Source: Nonomuraea dietziae
GTDB taxonomy: Bacteria > Actinomycetota > Actinomycetes > Streptosporangiales > Streptosporangiaceae
Direction: 5' to 3'
Assembly: GCF_014195505.1 (NCBI RefSeq)
Contig: NZ_JACIBV010000001.1
Span: forward strand, 5,642,001 to 5,706,000
DNA length: 64,000 bases
Below are positions 50,755 to 58,607 of the stretch, piece by piece. A program made the translations under genes and the position numbers. The notes under the pieces were generated by a model that was given only the letters and a program-made list of their open reading frames with translations, made no database searches and was not told the origin of the DNA. How positions within the stretch are numbered: the stretch's first letter is position 1; each line of letters opens with the position of its first letter.

Positions 50755-52164
50755 TTAGGGGGAGAGGCGGGCGCGGGCGGCGGCGGCGCGGTGGTCGGAG
50801 GAGGGCAGGGCGGCGGCGACCCGTTCGAGGATCTGGAAGTCGTCGCGACCGTTCACCGTCTGCGCGTACGTCCACAGGGCGTCGGCCGAGCCGTGCGTGA
50901 GCAGGCTGGCGCGCACCTGGACCTCCAGCTCGTCACGAGCGCTGCGGATCTCCGGCGACTCCGAGCGCGGCAGCAGCGGCCCCGCGTAGGCGCGGGCGAC
51001 GGCCTCGGGGTCGTTGGCCGTCAGCAGCTGCCGCAGTTCGAGGAAGTCGGCGGTCAGGGGAGCGACCAGCCGGTACGGCTTGGCCGCCACCGCCTCGCCG
51101 AGCTGGGCGCGCAGCCGGTAGATCTCTGGCCTGATCGTGGCGGGATTGCCCTCGTCGCCATACAGGTAATAGGAGAGTTGCTCGGCGGTAAGGCCGGAGG
51201 GATAGAGCGCGAGCAGCGTGAGGATCTCCGCGTGGCGCAGCGAGAGCGTCAGGAAGCGGTCGCCGTAGCGGGCGATGGGTGGCCCCTCGCCGAGGAAGGC
51301 GAGGCGTAGCGGCAGCGCCTCCGTGCGGGAGGCGGGCCGCAGCAGGTAGCCGTCGAAGAACGGTTCGAGGATGCCTGCGGGGCAGTCCGTGCCGCCTGGT
51401 TCGGGGAGGGTGATGCGGGCGCCGAGCCTGCCCGAGTGGTCGCCGGCGAGGACCCGTCCCGTCTTGGTGATCAGGACGCCGGTGCGCTGGACGAGCGAGT
51501 CGTATTTCCTGCGCAGCCGCTCGTCGCGCTCGTGCATCATCAGGGCGAGGCGCGCCTCGGCCAGCTTGGCGGTGGTGGCCACGAGCGCGACCGTGGCGGG
51601 GTGGAGGCTGCGGGTGATGCCGCTGACGTCGACGCAGCCGAGCACGGTGTCGGTGTCGGGGTCGATGATCGGCGCGGAGCTGCACGACCAGCAGTGGAGG
51701 ACCCGCAGCAGGTGTTCCTCGGAGTAGACGTGGACGGGCTTGCGGGTGGCGAGCGCGGTGCCGATGCCGTTGGTGCCGACGGAGATCTCGGACCAGTGGT
51801 GGCCGTCGGCCAGGCCGACGACGTCGGCGCGGCGCATGGTGCCGAGGTCACCGTCGCGCCAGAGGATTCTGCCCTCGGCGTCCGTCACGATCATGATGTG
51901 CTCGGACTCGTCGGCCATGCGCCGCAGCGTCTCGGCGAGCATGGGCAGAACCGGCTGGAGAGGATGCGACTCGCGGACGTCCCTGATGAGCGAGCCGTCG
52001 TACACCAGCGGCGCCGCACGGCTCTCCGGATCGACCCCCGCCGCCTTCGACCTCCGCCACGACGCGCTGATCAGCTGTCGGGGCTCTCCGACCGTCGTCT
52101 CGTGGATCCGACGAAGCCGGCGAGAGTACGCATCGAGGTTCGCGTCACCCATCGGCCACTCCAA
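50755..52164 (-). CDS. GAF-domain transcriptional regulator (AcoR-like N-terminus)
   Basis: 469 residues. The N-terminal part (RQLISASWRRSKAAGVDPES, then HIMIVTDAEGRILWRDGD) and GAF domain (ISVGTNGIGTALATRKPVHV, then APIIDPDTDTVLGCVDVSG) match AcoR-type sensors. The sigma-54-activator AAA+ domain is absent. Instead the C-terminal region (GDRFLTLSLRHAEILTLLAL, then GLTAEQLSYYLYGDEGNPAT) resembles a winged-helix/transcriptional activator domain. It probably senses a small ligand and binds DNA directly. Upstream target genes of the usual kind (aldehyde or alcohol metabolism) are not adjacent. Confidence 0.82.
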   Translation of the reverse strand: MEWPMGDANLDAYSRRLRRIHETTVGEPRQLISASWRRSKAAGVDPESRAAPLVYDGSLIRDVRESHPLQPVLPMLAETLRRMADESEHIMIVTDAEGRILWRDGDLGTMRRADVVGLADGHHWSEISVGTNGIGTALATRKPVHVYSEEHLLRVLHCWSCSSAPIIDPDTDTVLGCVDVSGITRSLHPATVALVATTAKLAEARLALMMHERDERLRRKYDSLVQRTGVLITKTGRVLAGDHSGRLGARITLPEPGGTDCPAGILEPFFDGYLLRPASRTEALPLRLAFLGEGPPIARYGDRFLTLSLRHAEILTLLALYPSGLTAEQLSYYLYGDEGNPATIRPEIYRLRAQLGEAVAAKPYRLVAPLTADFLELRQLLTANDPEAVARAYAGPLLPRSESPEIRSARDELEVQVRASLLTHGSADALWTYAQTVNGRDDFQILERVAAALPSSDHRAAAARARLSP

Positions 52165-52485
52165 GTAGTCGGGCTGTACGGCGAAGCATCCGTGTTATCA
52201 CCTCCGTCCGCAACCCGTTCGGGGGATTGCGCAGGGTGATTGAATGCTCGCAACCTGTGTGCAACGTTGGTCTCGCTAGTGTCACGGACCACGCTGACAT
52301 GGTGCGGCCGCTCCGGTCGGCGTGATGGCCGGGTCCCGGACGCTGGAGGGGGGCCGGGATCCGGCCATAAGGCCCAGGTCGGTGGCACAGAGATGAAACG
52401 CATGTGCTCCCCAGTACATGACGGCGCTCAGAACCCGTAGGCTCGTGACAGTTAAGGACGCGGAGCAGGCGAGGAGCGCACGAAG
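52165..52485. other. Divergent promoter region between the GAF regulator and ybaB
   Basis: 321 bp without a gene. It holds a short hairpin (GGCCGG-GAT-CCGGCC, 52352-52366) and the repeated half-sites GCAACCTGTGTGCAAC (about 52250-52265). Promoters for both flanking genes must lie here, but no strong consensus is visible. Confidence 0.5.
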
Positions 52486-52836
52486 GTGAACCCAGGGGAT
52501 GTCAACCTGCAGCAGCTGCTGGAGCAGGCACAGCTCATGCAGCAGCAGCTCGTGAGCGCCCAGCAGGAGCTCAACGACGCGCAGATCGAGGGCTCGGCCG
52601 GGGGCGGCATGGTCACGGCCGTCGTCAACGGCTCAGGTGAGCTGCTCGAACTCAAGATCAACCCGTCCGTCATCGACGCCGACGACCCGCAGGACACCGC
52701 CGACACGATCGCCGACCTGGTCATCGCGGCCGTCCGCGACGCCGTGCGAGCGGCCGCCGACCTGCAGCAGGAGAAGCTGGGCCCGCTGGCCCAGGGCCTC
52801 GGCGGCGGTGGCCTCGGCCAGCTTCCCGGGCTCTAG
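52486..52836 (+). CDS. YbaB/EbfC-family nucleoid-associated protein
   Basis: 116 residues from the GTG at 52486. An N-terminal coiled coil (NLQQLLEQAQLMQQQLVSAQ) precedes the core (GGGMVTAVVNGSGELLELKI, INPSVIDADDPQDTADTIAD). Dimeric DNA-binding protein that sits next to recR and dnaX in most bacteria. 3 bp separate its stop from the recR start. Confidence 0.93.
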   Translation: MNPGDVNLQQLLEQAQLMQQQLVSAQQELNDAQIEGSAGGGMVTAVVNGSGELLELKINPSVIDADDPQDTADTIADLVIAAVRDAVRAAADLQQEKLGPLAQGLGGGGLGQLPGL

Positions 52837-52839
52837 GCC

Positions 52840-53439
52840 ATGTACGAAGGGGTCGTCCAGAACCTGATCGACGAGCTGGGCCTGCTGCCCGGCGTCGGTC
52901 CCAAGAGCGCGCAGCGGATCGCCTTCCACCTGCTGGCGGCCGATCCCACCGACGTGAAGCGACTGGCCCACGCGCTGCTCGAGGTCAAGGAGAAGGTCCG
53001 GTTCTGCCGCGTCTGCGGCAACGTCGCCTCCGAGGAGGAGTGCCGGATCTGCCGCGACGCGCGGCGCGACCCTCATGTGATCTGCGTGGTGGAGGAGTCC
53101 AAGGACGTCGTCGCGATCGAGAAGACGCGCGAGTACCGGGGCACCTACCACGTGCTCGGCGGGGCGATCAGCCCGATCGACGGCGTCGGCCCCGACGACC
53201 TGCGCATCCGTGAGCTCATGACCAGGCTGGCCGACGGCCGCGTGACCGAGCTCATTCTCGCCACCGACCCCAATCTGGAGGGGGAGGCGACGGCGACCTA
53301 CCTCGCCCGGCTGGTCAAGCCGATGGGCGTGAAAGTGACACGACTGGCCAGCGGCCTGCCTGTGGGCGGTGACCTCGAGTACGCCGACGAGGTCACCTTG
53401 GGCCGCGCTTTCGAAGGACGGAGGCTGCTGGATGTCTGA
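52840..53439 (+). CDS. recR: Recombination mediator RecR
   Basis: 199 residues. Helix-hairpin-helix (LIDELGLLPGVGPKSAQRIA), four-cysteine zinc finger (CRVCGNVASEEECRIC), Toprim domain (VICVVEESKDVVAIEKTREY) and the end GGDLEYADEVTLGRAFEGRR. With RecO and RecF it loads RecA at gaps. Start ATG at 52840. Confidence 0.97.
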   Translation: MYEGVVQNLIDELGLLPGVGPKSAQRIAFHLLAADPTDVKRLAHALLEVKEKVRFCRVCGNVASEEECRICRDARRDPHVICVVEESKDVVAIEKTREYRGTYHVLGGAISPIDGVGPDDLRIRELMTRLADGRVTELILATDPNLEGEATATYLARLVKPMGVKVTRLASGLPVGGDLEYADEVTLGRAFEGRRLLDV

Positions 53440-53962
53440 TCAGTGGCGCGCTCTCGCCGACGAGATCGCAGGACACGCGCAGAACTATCTGGATGGCCTG
53501 ACCAGGGTCGCGGGCGGCGAGGGCGGTGACGCCATCTGGTCGCTGCTGCTCGTGGAGGTCGCCCAGGTGAGCCTGGCGGGCGCCCAGCTCGGCGCGAGCC
53601 AGGACGTCATCCTGTCGGGCAACTGGGAGCCGCCGCTGAGCGAGGACCCAGACGTCGACGGCGTCCGTACGGCGCTGGCCGAACGCCTCGAGGCGGTGGA
53701 CGACTACGCCGAGGTGTTCGACCCGTACAAGGACACCGCCGTCACGCCGTACCGGCTGTCCGACGACCTGACCGCGGTGGCGGCCGACCTCATCCACGGT
53801 CTGCGCCACTATCACGCGGGCAGGCCGCTGGAGGCGCTGTGGTGGTGGCAGTACTCCTACTTCAACACCTGGGGCAACCACGCGGGCGCGGCGATGCGGG
53901 CGCTCCAGGCGTTGGCGGCGCACACCCGTCTGGATGTGGCAGAAGAGGCGTTGTCCACATAG
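53432..53962 (+). CDS. DUF5063 family protein
   Basis: 176 residues from the ATG at 53432 (MSDQWRALADEIAGHAQNYL), overlapping the recR stop by 8 bp. Mostly helical, with DDYAEVFDPYKDTAVTPYRL and LEALWWWQYSYFNTWGNHAG, the aromatic block that marks this actinobacterial family. It is consistently linked to recR, so a role with DNA metabolism is possible but unproven. Confidence 0.85.
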   Translation: MSDQWRALADEIAGHAQNYLDGLTRVAGGEGGDAIWSLLLVEVAQVSLAGAQLGASQDVILSGNWEPPLSEDPDVDGVRTALAERLEAVDDYAEVFDPYKDTAVTPYRLSDDLTAVAADLIHGLRHYHAGRPLEALWWWQYSYFNTWGNHAGAAMRALQALAAHTRLDVAEEALST

Positions 53963-54034
53963 TGGTCCGAACCATCGGGTCCATGAGAAGCCCCCAGTAG
54001 ACTGGCAGCTCACAGTCCAGACTGGGAGACTCTC

Positions 54035-55309
54035 GTGGCGCTCGTTGTGCAAAAGTACGGTGGTTCGTCCGTCGCCGACGCGTCCTGCATCAAGCGGGTC
54101 GCGCAGCGGATCGTCGCGACGAAAAAAGCCGGCAACGAGGTCGTCGTCATCGTCTCCGCGATGGGCGACACGACGGACGAGCTGCTCGACCTGGCCGAGC
54201 AGGTGTCGCCGCTGCCCCCTGGGCGCGAGCTCGACATGCTGCTGACCGCGGGTGAGCGCATCTCGATGGCCCTGTTGGCGATGGCGATCGCCAACCTGGG
54301 CCACGAGGCGCGCTCGTTCACAGGGTCGCAGGCCGGCGTGATCACCGACTCCACTCACGGCAAGGCGCGCATCATCGACGTGACGCCGAGCCGTATCCGT
54401 GAGGCGCTCGACGAAGGCCAGATCGCCATCGTGGCCGGGTTCCAGGGCGTCTCGCAGGACACCAAGGACATCACCACGCTGGGCCGTGGTGGCTCCGACA
54501 CCACGGCGGTGGCGCTGGCGGCGGCTCTGGAAGCCGACGTCTGCGAGATCTACACCGATGTCGACGGCATCTTCACCGCCGACCCCCGCATCGTCACCCA
54601 GGCGCAGAAGATCCCCAGGATCTCCTATGAGGAGATGATGGAGATGGCCGCCTGTGGGGCGAAAATCCTGCACCTGCGCTGCGTCGAGTACGCTCGCAGG
54701 TTCAACCTGCCGATCCACGTGCGCAGCTCTTTCAGCACCAAGGAAGGCACGTGGGTCGTGGCCGACCCTTACACCGAAGGAACCGAGATGGAGCAGCCGA
54801 TCATCTCCGGCGTCGCGCACGACCGGAGCGAGGCCAAGATCACCGTTGTCGGTGTTCCCGACAAGGTCGGAGAGGCTGCCGCGATCTTCAAAACGCTGTC
54901 CGAAGCCGAGATCAACATCGACATGATCGTGCAGAACGTCTCGGCGGCGGCGACGGGTCGTACCGACATCTCCTTCACGCTTCCCTCGACGGACAGCTCC
55001 ACGGCGCTGGCCGCGCTGAAGCGCATCCAGGAGCAGGTCGGATTCGAGTCGCTGCAGTACGACGACCAGATCGGCAAGGTGTCGCTGGTGGGCGCGGGCA
55101 TGCGCTCGCACCCCGGCGTCACCGCGACGTTCTTCGCCGCGCTCGCCGACGCGGGCGTCAACATCGAGATGATCTCCACCTCGGAGATCCGCATCTCGGT
55201 GATCGTGGGTCAGGACGGCGTCGACGCGGCTGTGGCCGCGGCGCACCGCGCGTTCGACCTCGACTCGGACCAGGTTGAAGCTGTGGTGTACGGAGGTAGC
55301 GGACGATGA
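54035..55309 (+). CDS. ask: Aspartate kinase (alpha subunit frame)
   Basis: 424 residues from the GTG at 54035. Kinase domain with KYGGSSVAD (nucleotide/aspartate site), ITTLGRGGSDTTAVALAAAL and EIYTDVDGIFTADPRI. Two ACT domains (about 265-420; KITVVGVPDKVGEAAAIFKT, VSLVGAGMRSHPGVTATFFA) bind lysine and threonine for feedback inhibition. First step of the lysine/threonine/methionine/diaminopimelate pathway. The stop overlaps asd (ATGA). Confidence 0.96.
   Translation: MALVVQKYGGSSVADASCIKRVAQRIVATKKAGNEVVVIVSAMGDTTDELLDLAEQVSPLPPGRELDMLLTAGERISMALLAMAIANLGHEARSFTGSQAGVITDSTHGKARIIDVTPSRIREALDEGQIAIVAGFQGVSQDTKDITTLGRGGSDTTAVALAAALEADVCEIYTDVDGIFTADPRIVTQAQKIPRISYEEMMEMAACGAKILHLRCVEYARRFNLPIHVRSSFSTKEGTWVVADPYTEGTEMEQPIISGVAHDRSEAKITVVGVPDKVGEAAAIFKTLSEAEINIDMIVQNVSAAATGRTDISFTLPSTDSSTALAALKRIQEQVGFESLQYDDQIGKVSLVGAGMRSHPGVTATFFAALADAGVNIEMISTSEIRISVIVGQDGVDAAVAAAHRAFDLDSDQVEAVVYGGSGR
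54788..55309 (+). CDS. Internal in-frame start for the aspartate kinase beta subunit
   Basis: The ATG at 54788 (MEQPIISGVAHDRSEAKITV) is in frame, with GAAGGA six bases upstream. It would give a 173-residue protein made of just the ACT domains. Actinobacterial and Bacillus aspartate kinases with alpha2beta2 structure use such an internal start at this place. Inferred from position and ribosome-binding site. Confidence 0.65.
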   Translation: MEQPIISGVAHDRSEAKITVVGVPDKVGEAAAIFKTLSEAEINIDMIVQNVSAAATGRTDISFTLPSTDSSTALAALKRIQEQVGFESLQYDDQIGKVSLVGAGMRSHPGVTATFFAALADAGVNIEMISTSEIRISVIVGQDGVDAAVAAAHRAFDLDSDQVEAVVYGGSGR

Positions 55310-56365
55310 GCAAGCCCACTCTCGCCCTGATCGGCGCGACCGGAGCGGTCGGCACCGTGATGCGCGAGCTGGTCTCGACCCGTGAGGACGTCTGGGGCGA
55401 GATCCGTCTCGTCGCCTCGGCCCGCAGCGCGGGCAAGCTCCTGCGGGTCCGCGGCGAGGACGTCGTGGTCCAGGCGCTGGCGCCCGAGGTGTTCGACGGC
55501 GTCGACGTCGCCATCTTCGACGTCCCCGACGAGGTGTCGGCCGAGTGGGTGCCGGTGGCCGCCGCCCGCGGCGCGATCGCCATCGACAAGTCGGGCACGT
55601 TCCGCATGGAGCCCGACGTCCCGCTGGTCGTCCCCGAGGTGAACCCGCTCGACGCGCGTAACAGGCCGCGCAACATCATCTCGACCCCCAACTGCACCAC
55701 GCTGTCGATGATGGCCGCGATCGGCGCGCTGCACGCGGAGTACACGCTCAAGGAGCTCGTCGTCGCCTCCTACCAGGCGGTCTCGGGCGCGGGCGTGGCG
55801 GGTCCCGCGCGGCTCTACGACGAGATCGAGGCGCTGGCGGGCGACCGCACGGTCGGCCAGAGCGCCGGCGACGTGCGCAAGGCGCTGGCCAACAAGCTCG
55901 AGGACGACTCGCCGTTCCCCGCTCCCATCGCGTTCAACGTGGTGCCGTGGGCGGGCTCCTACAAGGACGGCGGCTGGGCCTCGGAGGAGTTGAAGCTGCG
56001 CAACGAGTCGCGCAAGATCCTCGGCATCCCCGACCTGAAGGTCTCGGCCACCTGCGTGCGGGTGCCCGTCGTCACCACGCACTCGCTGGCTGTCCACGCC
56101 AGGTTCGAGCGCGAGATCACGGTGGCCGACGCGCACCGCATCCTCGAGGGCCGCGCCGACCGTGGTCCTCATGGACGACCCCGCCAACGGCGTGTGGCCG
56201 ACGCCGATCGACGTGGTGGGCACCGACCCGACCTACATCGGGCGCATCCGCCAGGCGGTCGACTTCCCGAACACGCTCGACATGTTCGTCTGCGGCGACA
56301 ACCTCCGTAAGGGCGCGGCCCTCAACGCGGCTGAGATCGCCGAGTTGGTGGCCACCGAGTTCTGA
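55306..56365 (+). CDS. asd: Aspartate-semialdehyde dehydrogenase, frameshifted as read
   Basis: Starts MSKPTLALIGATGAVGTVMR (NADP-binding) and has the catalytic cysteine in NIISTPNCTTLSMM (about residue 130). At GAGGGCC (56147-56152) an extra C shifts the frame. The conserved C-terminus (VVLMDDPANGVWPTPIDVVG, GRIRQAVDFPNTLDMFVCGD, AAEIAELVATEF) continues in the next frame to 56365. Restored length about 352 residues. Second step of the aspartate pathway. The enzyme is normally essential (diaminopimelate for the wall), so the shift is probably a sequence error. Coupled to ask by a 4-bp overlap. Confidence 0.88.
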
Positions 56366-56378
56366 TCCCGCCCGCCGT

Positions 56379-56415
56379 CCGAGATCCCCTGGAGTCGCTT
56401 CCTGGGGCTCTCTCG
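56379..56415 (+). terminator. Hairpin after asd
   Basis: GAGATCCCCTGGA pairs imperfectly (11 of 13) with TCCTGGGGCTCTC, starting 15 bases after the asd stop. Confidence 0.55.
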
Positions 56416-56431
56416 GGCCCTGCCTCTCCAC

Positions 56432-56462
56432 GCGCCCTCCGGTCACCGCGACCGGAGGGCGC
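56432..56462. terminator. Perfect 13-bp hairpin after asd
   Basis: GCGCCCTCCGGTC and GACCGGAGGGCGC, loop ACCGC. A second, stronger terminator for the ask-asd operon, possibly bidirectional. Confidence 0.75.
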
Positions 56463-56490
56463 CGTGCTTGCCGACGCCGTCCGTCTCTCT

Positions 56491-56570
56491 CCCGTACGGC
56501 AAGCCGCCCCCCGCGCCCCCGTGGTCACCGGCTGAGGCCCGTCCAGGGGACGCTCCTCGGGCGCGCGCGC
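56491..56570 (+). repeat. Dispersed intergenic repeat, copy D
   Basis: Best-preserved copy: CCGTACGGCAAGCCG, GCGCCCCCGTGGTCACCG and GTCCAGGGGACGCTCCTCGG, all shared with copy A at 12.8 kb. Lies 125 bp after asd. Confidence 0.75.
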
Positions 56571-56609
56571 CAGGCGCCGTCACGGACGGCAGGACCGTGC
56601 CGCACGGGA

Positions 56610-56790
56610 GCGGCGCTCTCACCGGAACTGGATGTCCCTGTGGCCGGTGGCACGGAGAGCGGCGATGTCATCGGAACAGCATGCCCCCGTGGCCGGCCGC
56701 ACGGAGAGCGGCAGGCTCACCGGAACAGGATGTCCCCGTCGTCGGCGGCACGGAGAGCGGCGATCTCACCGGAACAGGATGTCCCAGTGG
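56610..56790 (-). repeat. 49-bp tandem repeat running from the end of the M15-like gene
   Basis: Three units (56610, 56659, 56708) plus a fourth partial unit at 56757 that overlaps the last codons (SDHWDILFR, stop) of the gene. Each unit contains a copy of the ACCGGAACAGGATGTCCC segment that encodes GDILFR and the stop. The duplicated gene end extends downstream of the gene. Confidence 0.85.
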
Positions 56791-57683
56791 TCGGACTCGC
56801 TGGCGAACAGGGCGCCGTCGGCGGAGCGGTAGAGGGCGGCGCCGTCACTCCTGACGCCGACCTTCGGGTACGTGCGGGTGATGTGGCGGTCCACGCACTC
56901 GCTGTGGCGGATGTCGATCTTGTAGCCCGCCGCGTGGCTGAAGGCGCCAGGCGCGTGGCCCGCCTCCGTGCCACCGGTGACGACGACCTTGCAGCCGCTC
57001 TCGCGCTTCAGGTCGATCACCCCTGCGAGCGTCTCCGACCTCATGGCCTGCATCGAGGTGCAGACCCTGTTGTGCCTGTCCGCGCAGTGCCCGCTGGACT
57101 TCCAGCTCAGCCCCTCCTGGGCCAGCCTGTCGATGGCGAAGGCGTGCGAGACGCGTACCGCGTGGCGAGGCAGGGCCCTGGACAGCAGCGCCGCGGACTC
57201 GCGAGTCCGCCAGGTGCGGGTCTGGGCGTGACGGGCCTCGACATGACGCGCCTTGAAGCGGGGCGCCTCGACGCGACGTGCCTCATGGCGTGCCGCCTCG
57301 ACGTGACGCGCCTCTGAGCGGGGCGCCTCGACATGACGCGCCTCATAGCGGGGCGTCTCGACATGACGCGCCTCATAGCGGGGCGCCTCGACGCGGCGTC
57401 CGGCGGGCCGGTTCGCCGCGGAGCGGCTCAGCGGGGACTGCTGTGCCCTGTGCGGGCGGGCCTTCGGCTGGTGAGCCTCGGCCACGTACCAGCGGGCGGT
57501 CTCGATGACGCCCCCTGGTCGATAGGTTCCAATGATCGGAGGCGGAGCCTCGGCGGAAGCATCGTCAGCGGCCGGGGTGAATCGCGCGGGCGCGGCCGAA
57601 GCCGATCCCGACAGCATGATGATGCAGGTCTGTATGGCGATGAGCGCGGCCACGAAGAACCGCACCAACCAACGTATCCACAT
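56766..57683 (-). CDS. Secreted M15-like peptidase-fold protein with 10-residue basic repeats
   Basis: 305 residues from the ATG at 57683. Signal peptide (WLVRFFVAALIAIQTCIIML, cleaved near ASA). A Pro/Ala region is followed by six or so tandem decapeptides of type RHVEAPRYEA (about residues 98-165; DNA repeats at 57230-57400). The C-terminal domain has VVVTGGTEAGHAPGAFSHAA and GYKIDIRHSECVD. SHxxGxxxD resembles the zinc motif of M15 DD-carboxypeptidases. Probably acts on, or binds, peptidoglycan outside the cell; activity unproven. Confidence 0.65.
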   Translation of the reverse strand: MWIRWLVRFFVAALIAIQTCIIMLSGSASAAPARFTPAADDASAEAPPPIIGTYRPGGVIETARWYVAEAHQPKARPHRAQQSPLSRSAANRPAGRRVEAPRYEARHVETPRYEARHVEAPRSEARHVEAARHEARRVEAPRFKARHVEARHAQTRTWRTRESAALLSRALPRHAVRVSHAFAIDRLAQEGLSWKSSGHCADRHNRVCTSMQAMRSETLAGVIDLKRESGCKVVVTGGTEAGHAPGAFSHAAGYKIDIRHSECVDRHITRTYPKVGVRSDGAALYRSADGALFASESDHWDILFR

Positions 57684-57829
57684 GTGATGCCCTTTTCGCG
57701 GAGTTGCCCTTCCGCCAAAATCATCAATGCCACGGTTCAGGGTGGATGATCCCTCCTCCGAAGCGATCTTTACCCTGTGGCGGTGATCACCGTGCGGCTC
57801 CATGACCTCACGGCCCCGTCTAACGTAAA

Positions 57830-58507
57830 GTGACGAGCGTGTCCGAACCGCGCAGCCGAGGATCGGAGAGCACCCGCGAGCTCATCGTCGAGACGGCCTT
57901 GCGTCTGTTCAGGGAACGCGGCTTCGATGCGACCACGATGCGGGCGATCGCGGCGGAGGCCGGGGTCTCCGTGGGAAACGCCTACTACTACTTCGCCTCC
58001 AAGGACGAACTGGTGCAGGCGTACTACGACCGTGCCCAGATCGCGCACGAGGAGGCCTGCCGCGACCTGCTGGCCACCGAGCGCTCCTTCGCCGCGCGGC
58101 TGACGGGCGTGCTCAGGGAGTGGGTGCGGGTGTCGGAGCCGTACCACGAGTTCGCGGTGAAGTTCTTCAAGCACGCGGCCGAGCCGACCAACCCGCTCAG
58201 CCCCTTCAGCTCCCAGTCCACGCCCGCCCGTGAGGCCTCCATCGCCATCTACCGGCAGGTGGTGGAGGGCTCGCGCGACCGCATGGACGCCGAGCTGCGC
58301 GAGGAGCTGCCCGAGCTGCTGTGGCTGATGTCCATGGGCATCGTCCTGTACTGGGTCCACGACACCTCGCCAGGGTGCGCGCGCACCTACAGGCTCATCG
58401 AGGTGACCGTGCCGCTCGTGGACCGGCTCGTCGGCCTTTCGCACCTGCCGGGCCTGCGGGGCATCACCAAGGACTTCATCGCGGCGGTGCACGAGCTGCG
58501 CGCCTGA
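57830..58507 (+). CDS. TetR-family transcriptional regulator
   Basis: 225 residues from the GTG at 57830. Helix-turn-helix TMRAIAAEAGVSVGNAYYYF; the C-terminal domain, with aromatic residues (EPYHEFAVKFFKHA, GIVLYWVHDTSPGC), resembles regulators that respond to acyl compounds. The next gene (LLM oxidoreductase) starts 100 bp later, with a palindrome between that may be its operator. Confidence 0.87.
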   Translation: MTSVSEPRSRGSESTRELIVETALRLFRERGFDATTMRAIAAEAGVSVGNAYYYFASKDELVQAYYDRAQIAHEEACRDLLATERSFAARLTGVLREWVRVSEPYHEFAVKFFKHAAEPTNPLSPFSSQSTPAREASIAIYRQVVEGSRDRMDAELREELPELLWLMSMGIVLYWVHDTSPGCARTYRLIEVTVPLVDRLVGLSHLPGLRGITKDFIAAVHELRA

Positions 58508-58548
58508 CCCCGACCACGAACGGTCGGCCGCCGCCATGCCCATGGCGG

Positions 58549-58568
58549 CATACCGTCTGGTTGGTATG
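58549..58568. promoter_or_regulatory. Candidate TetR operator before the LLM gene
   Basis: CATACC-N8-GGTATG, with CATACCGTCTGGTTGGTATG reading almost symmetrically, 39 bp before the oxidoreductase start. Confidence 0.45.
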
Positions 58569-58607
58569 GTCCTGGGTAAATGACGGACACCTCCCTGGAG
58601 GCTCGCG

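Larger units (their letters stand above)
56366..56765. other. Intergenic region between asd and the M15-like gene
   Basis: 400 bp without a gene: two terminator hairpins, dispersed repeat D and the 49-bp tandem repeats fill nearly all of it. Confidence 0.75.

Noticed and set aside
50341..51309. Plus-strand open frame encoding a repeated GGNVRQRT peptide
   Set aside because: It is the 24-bp array read as protein and then runs antisense through the GAF regulator gene; no ribosome-binding site.
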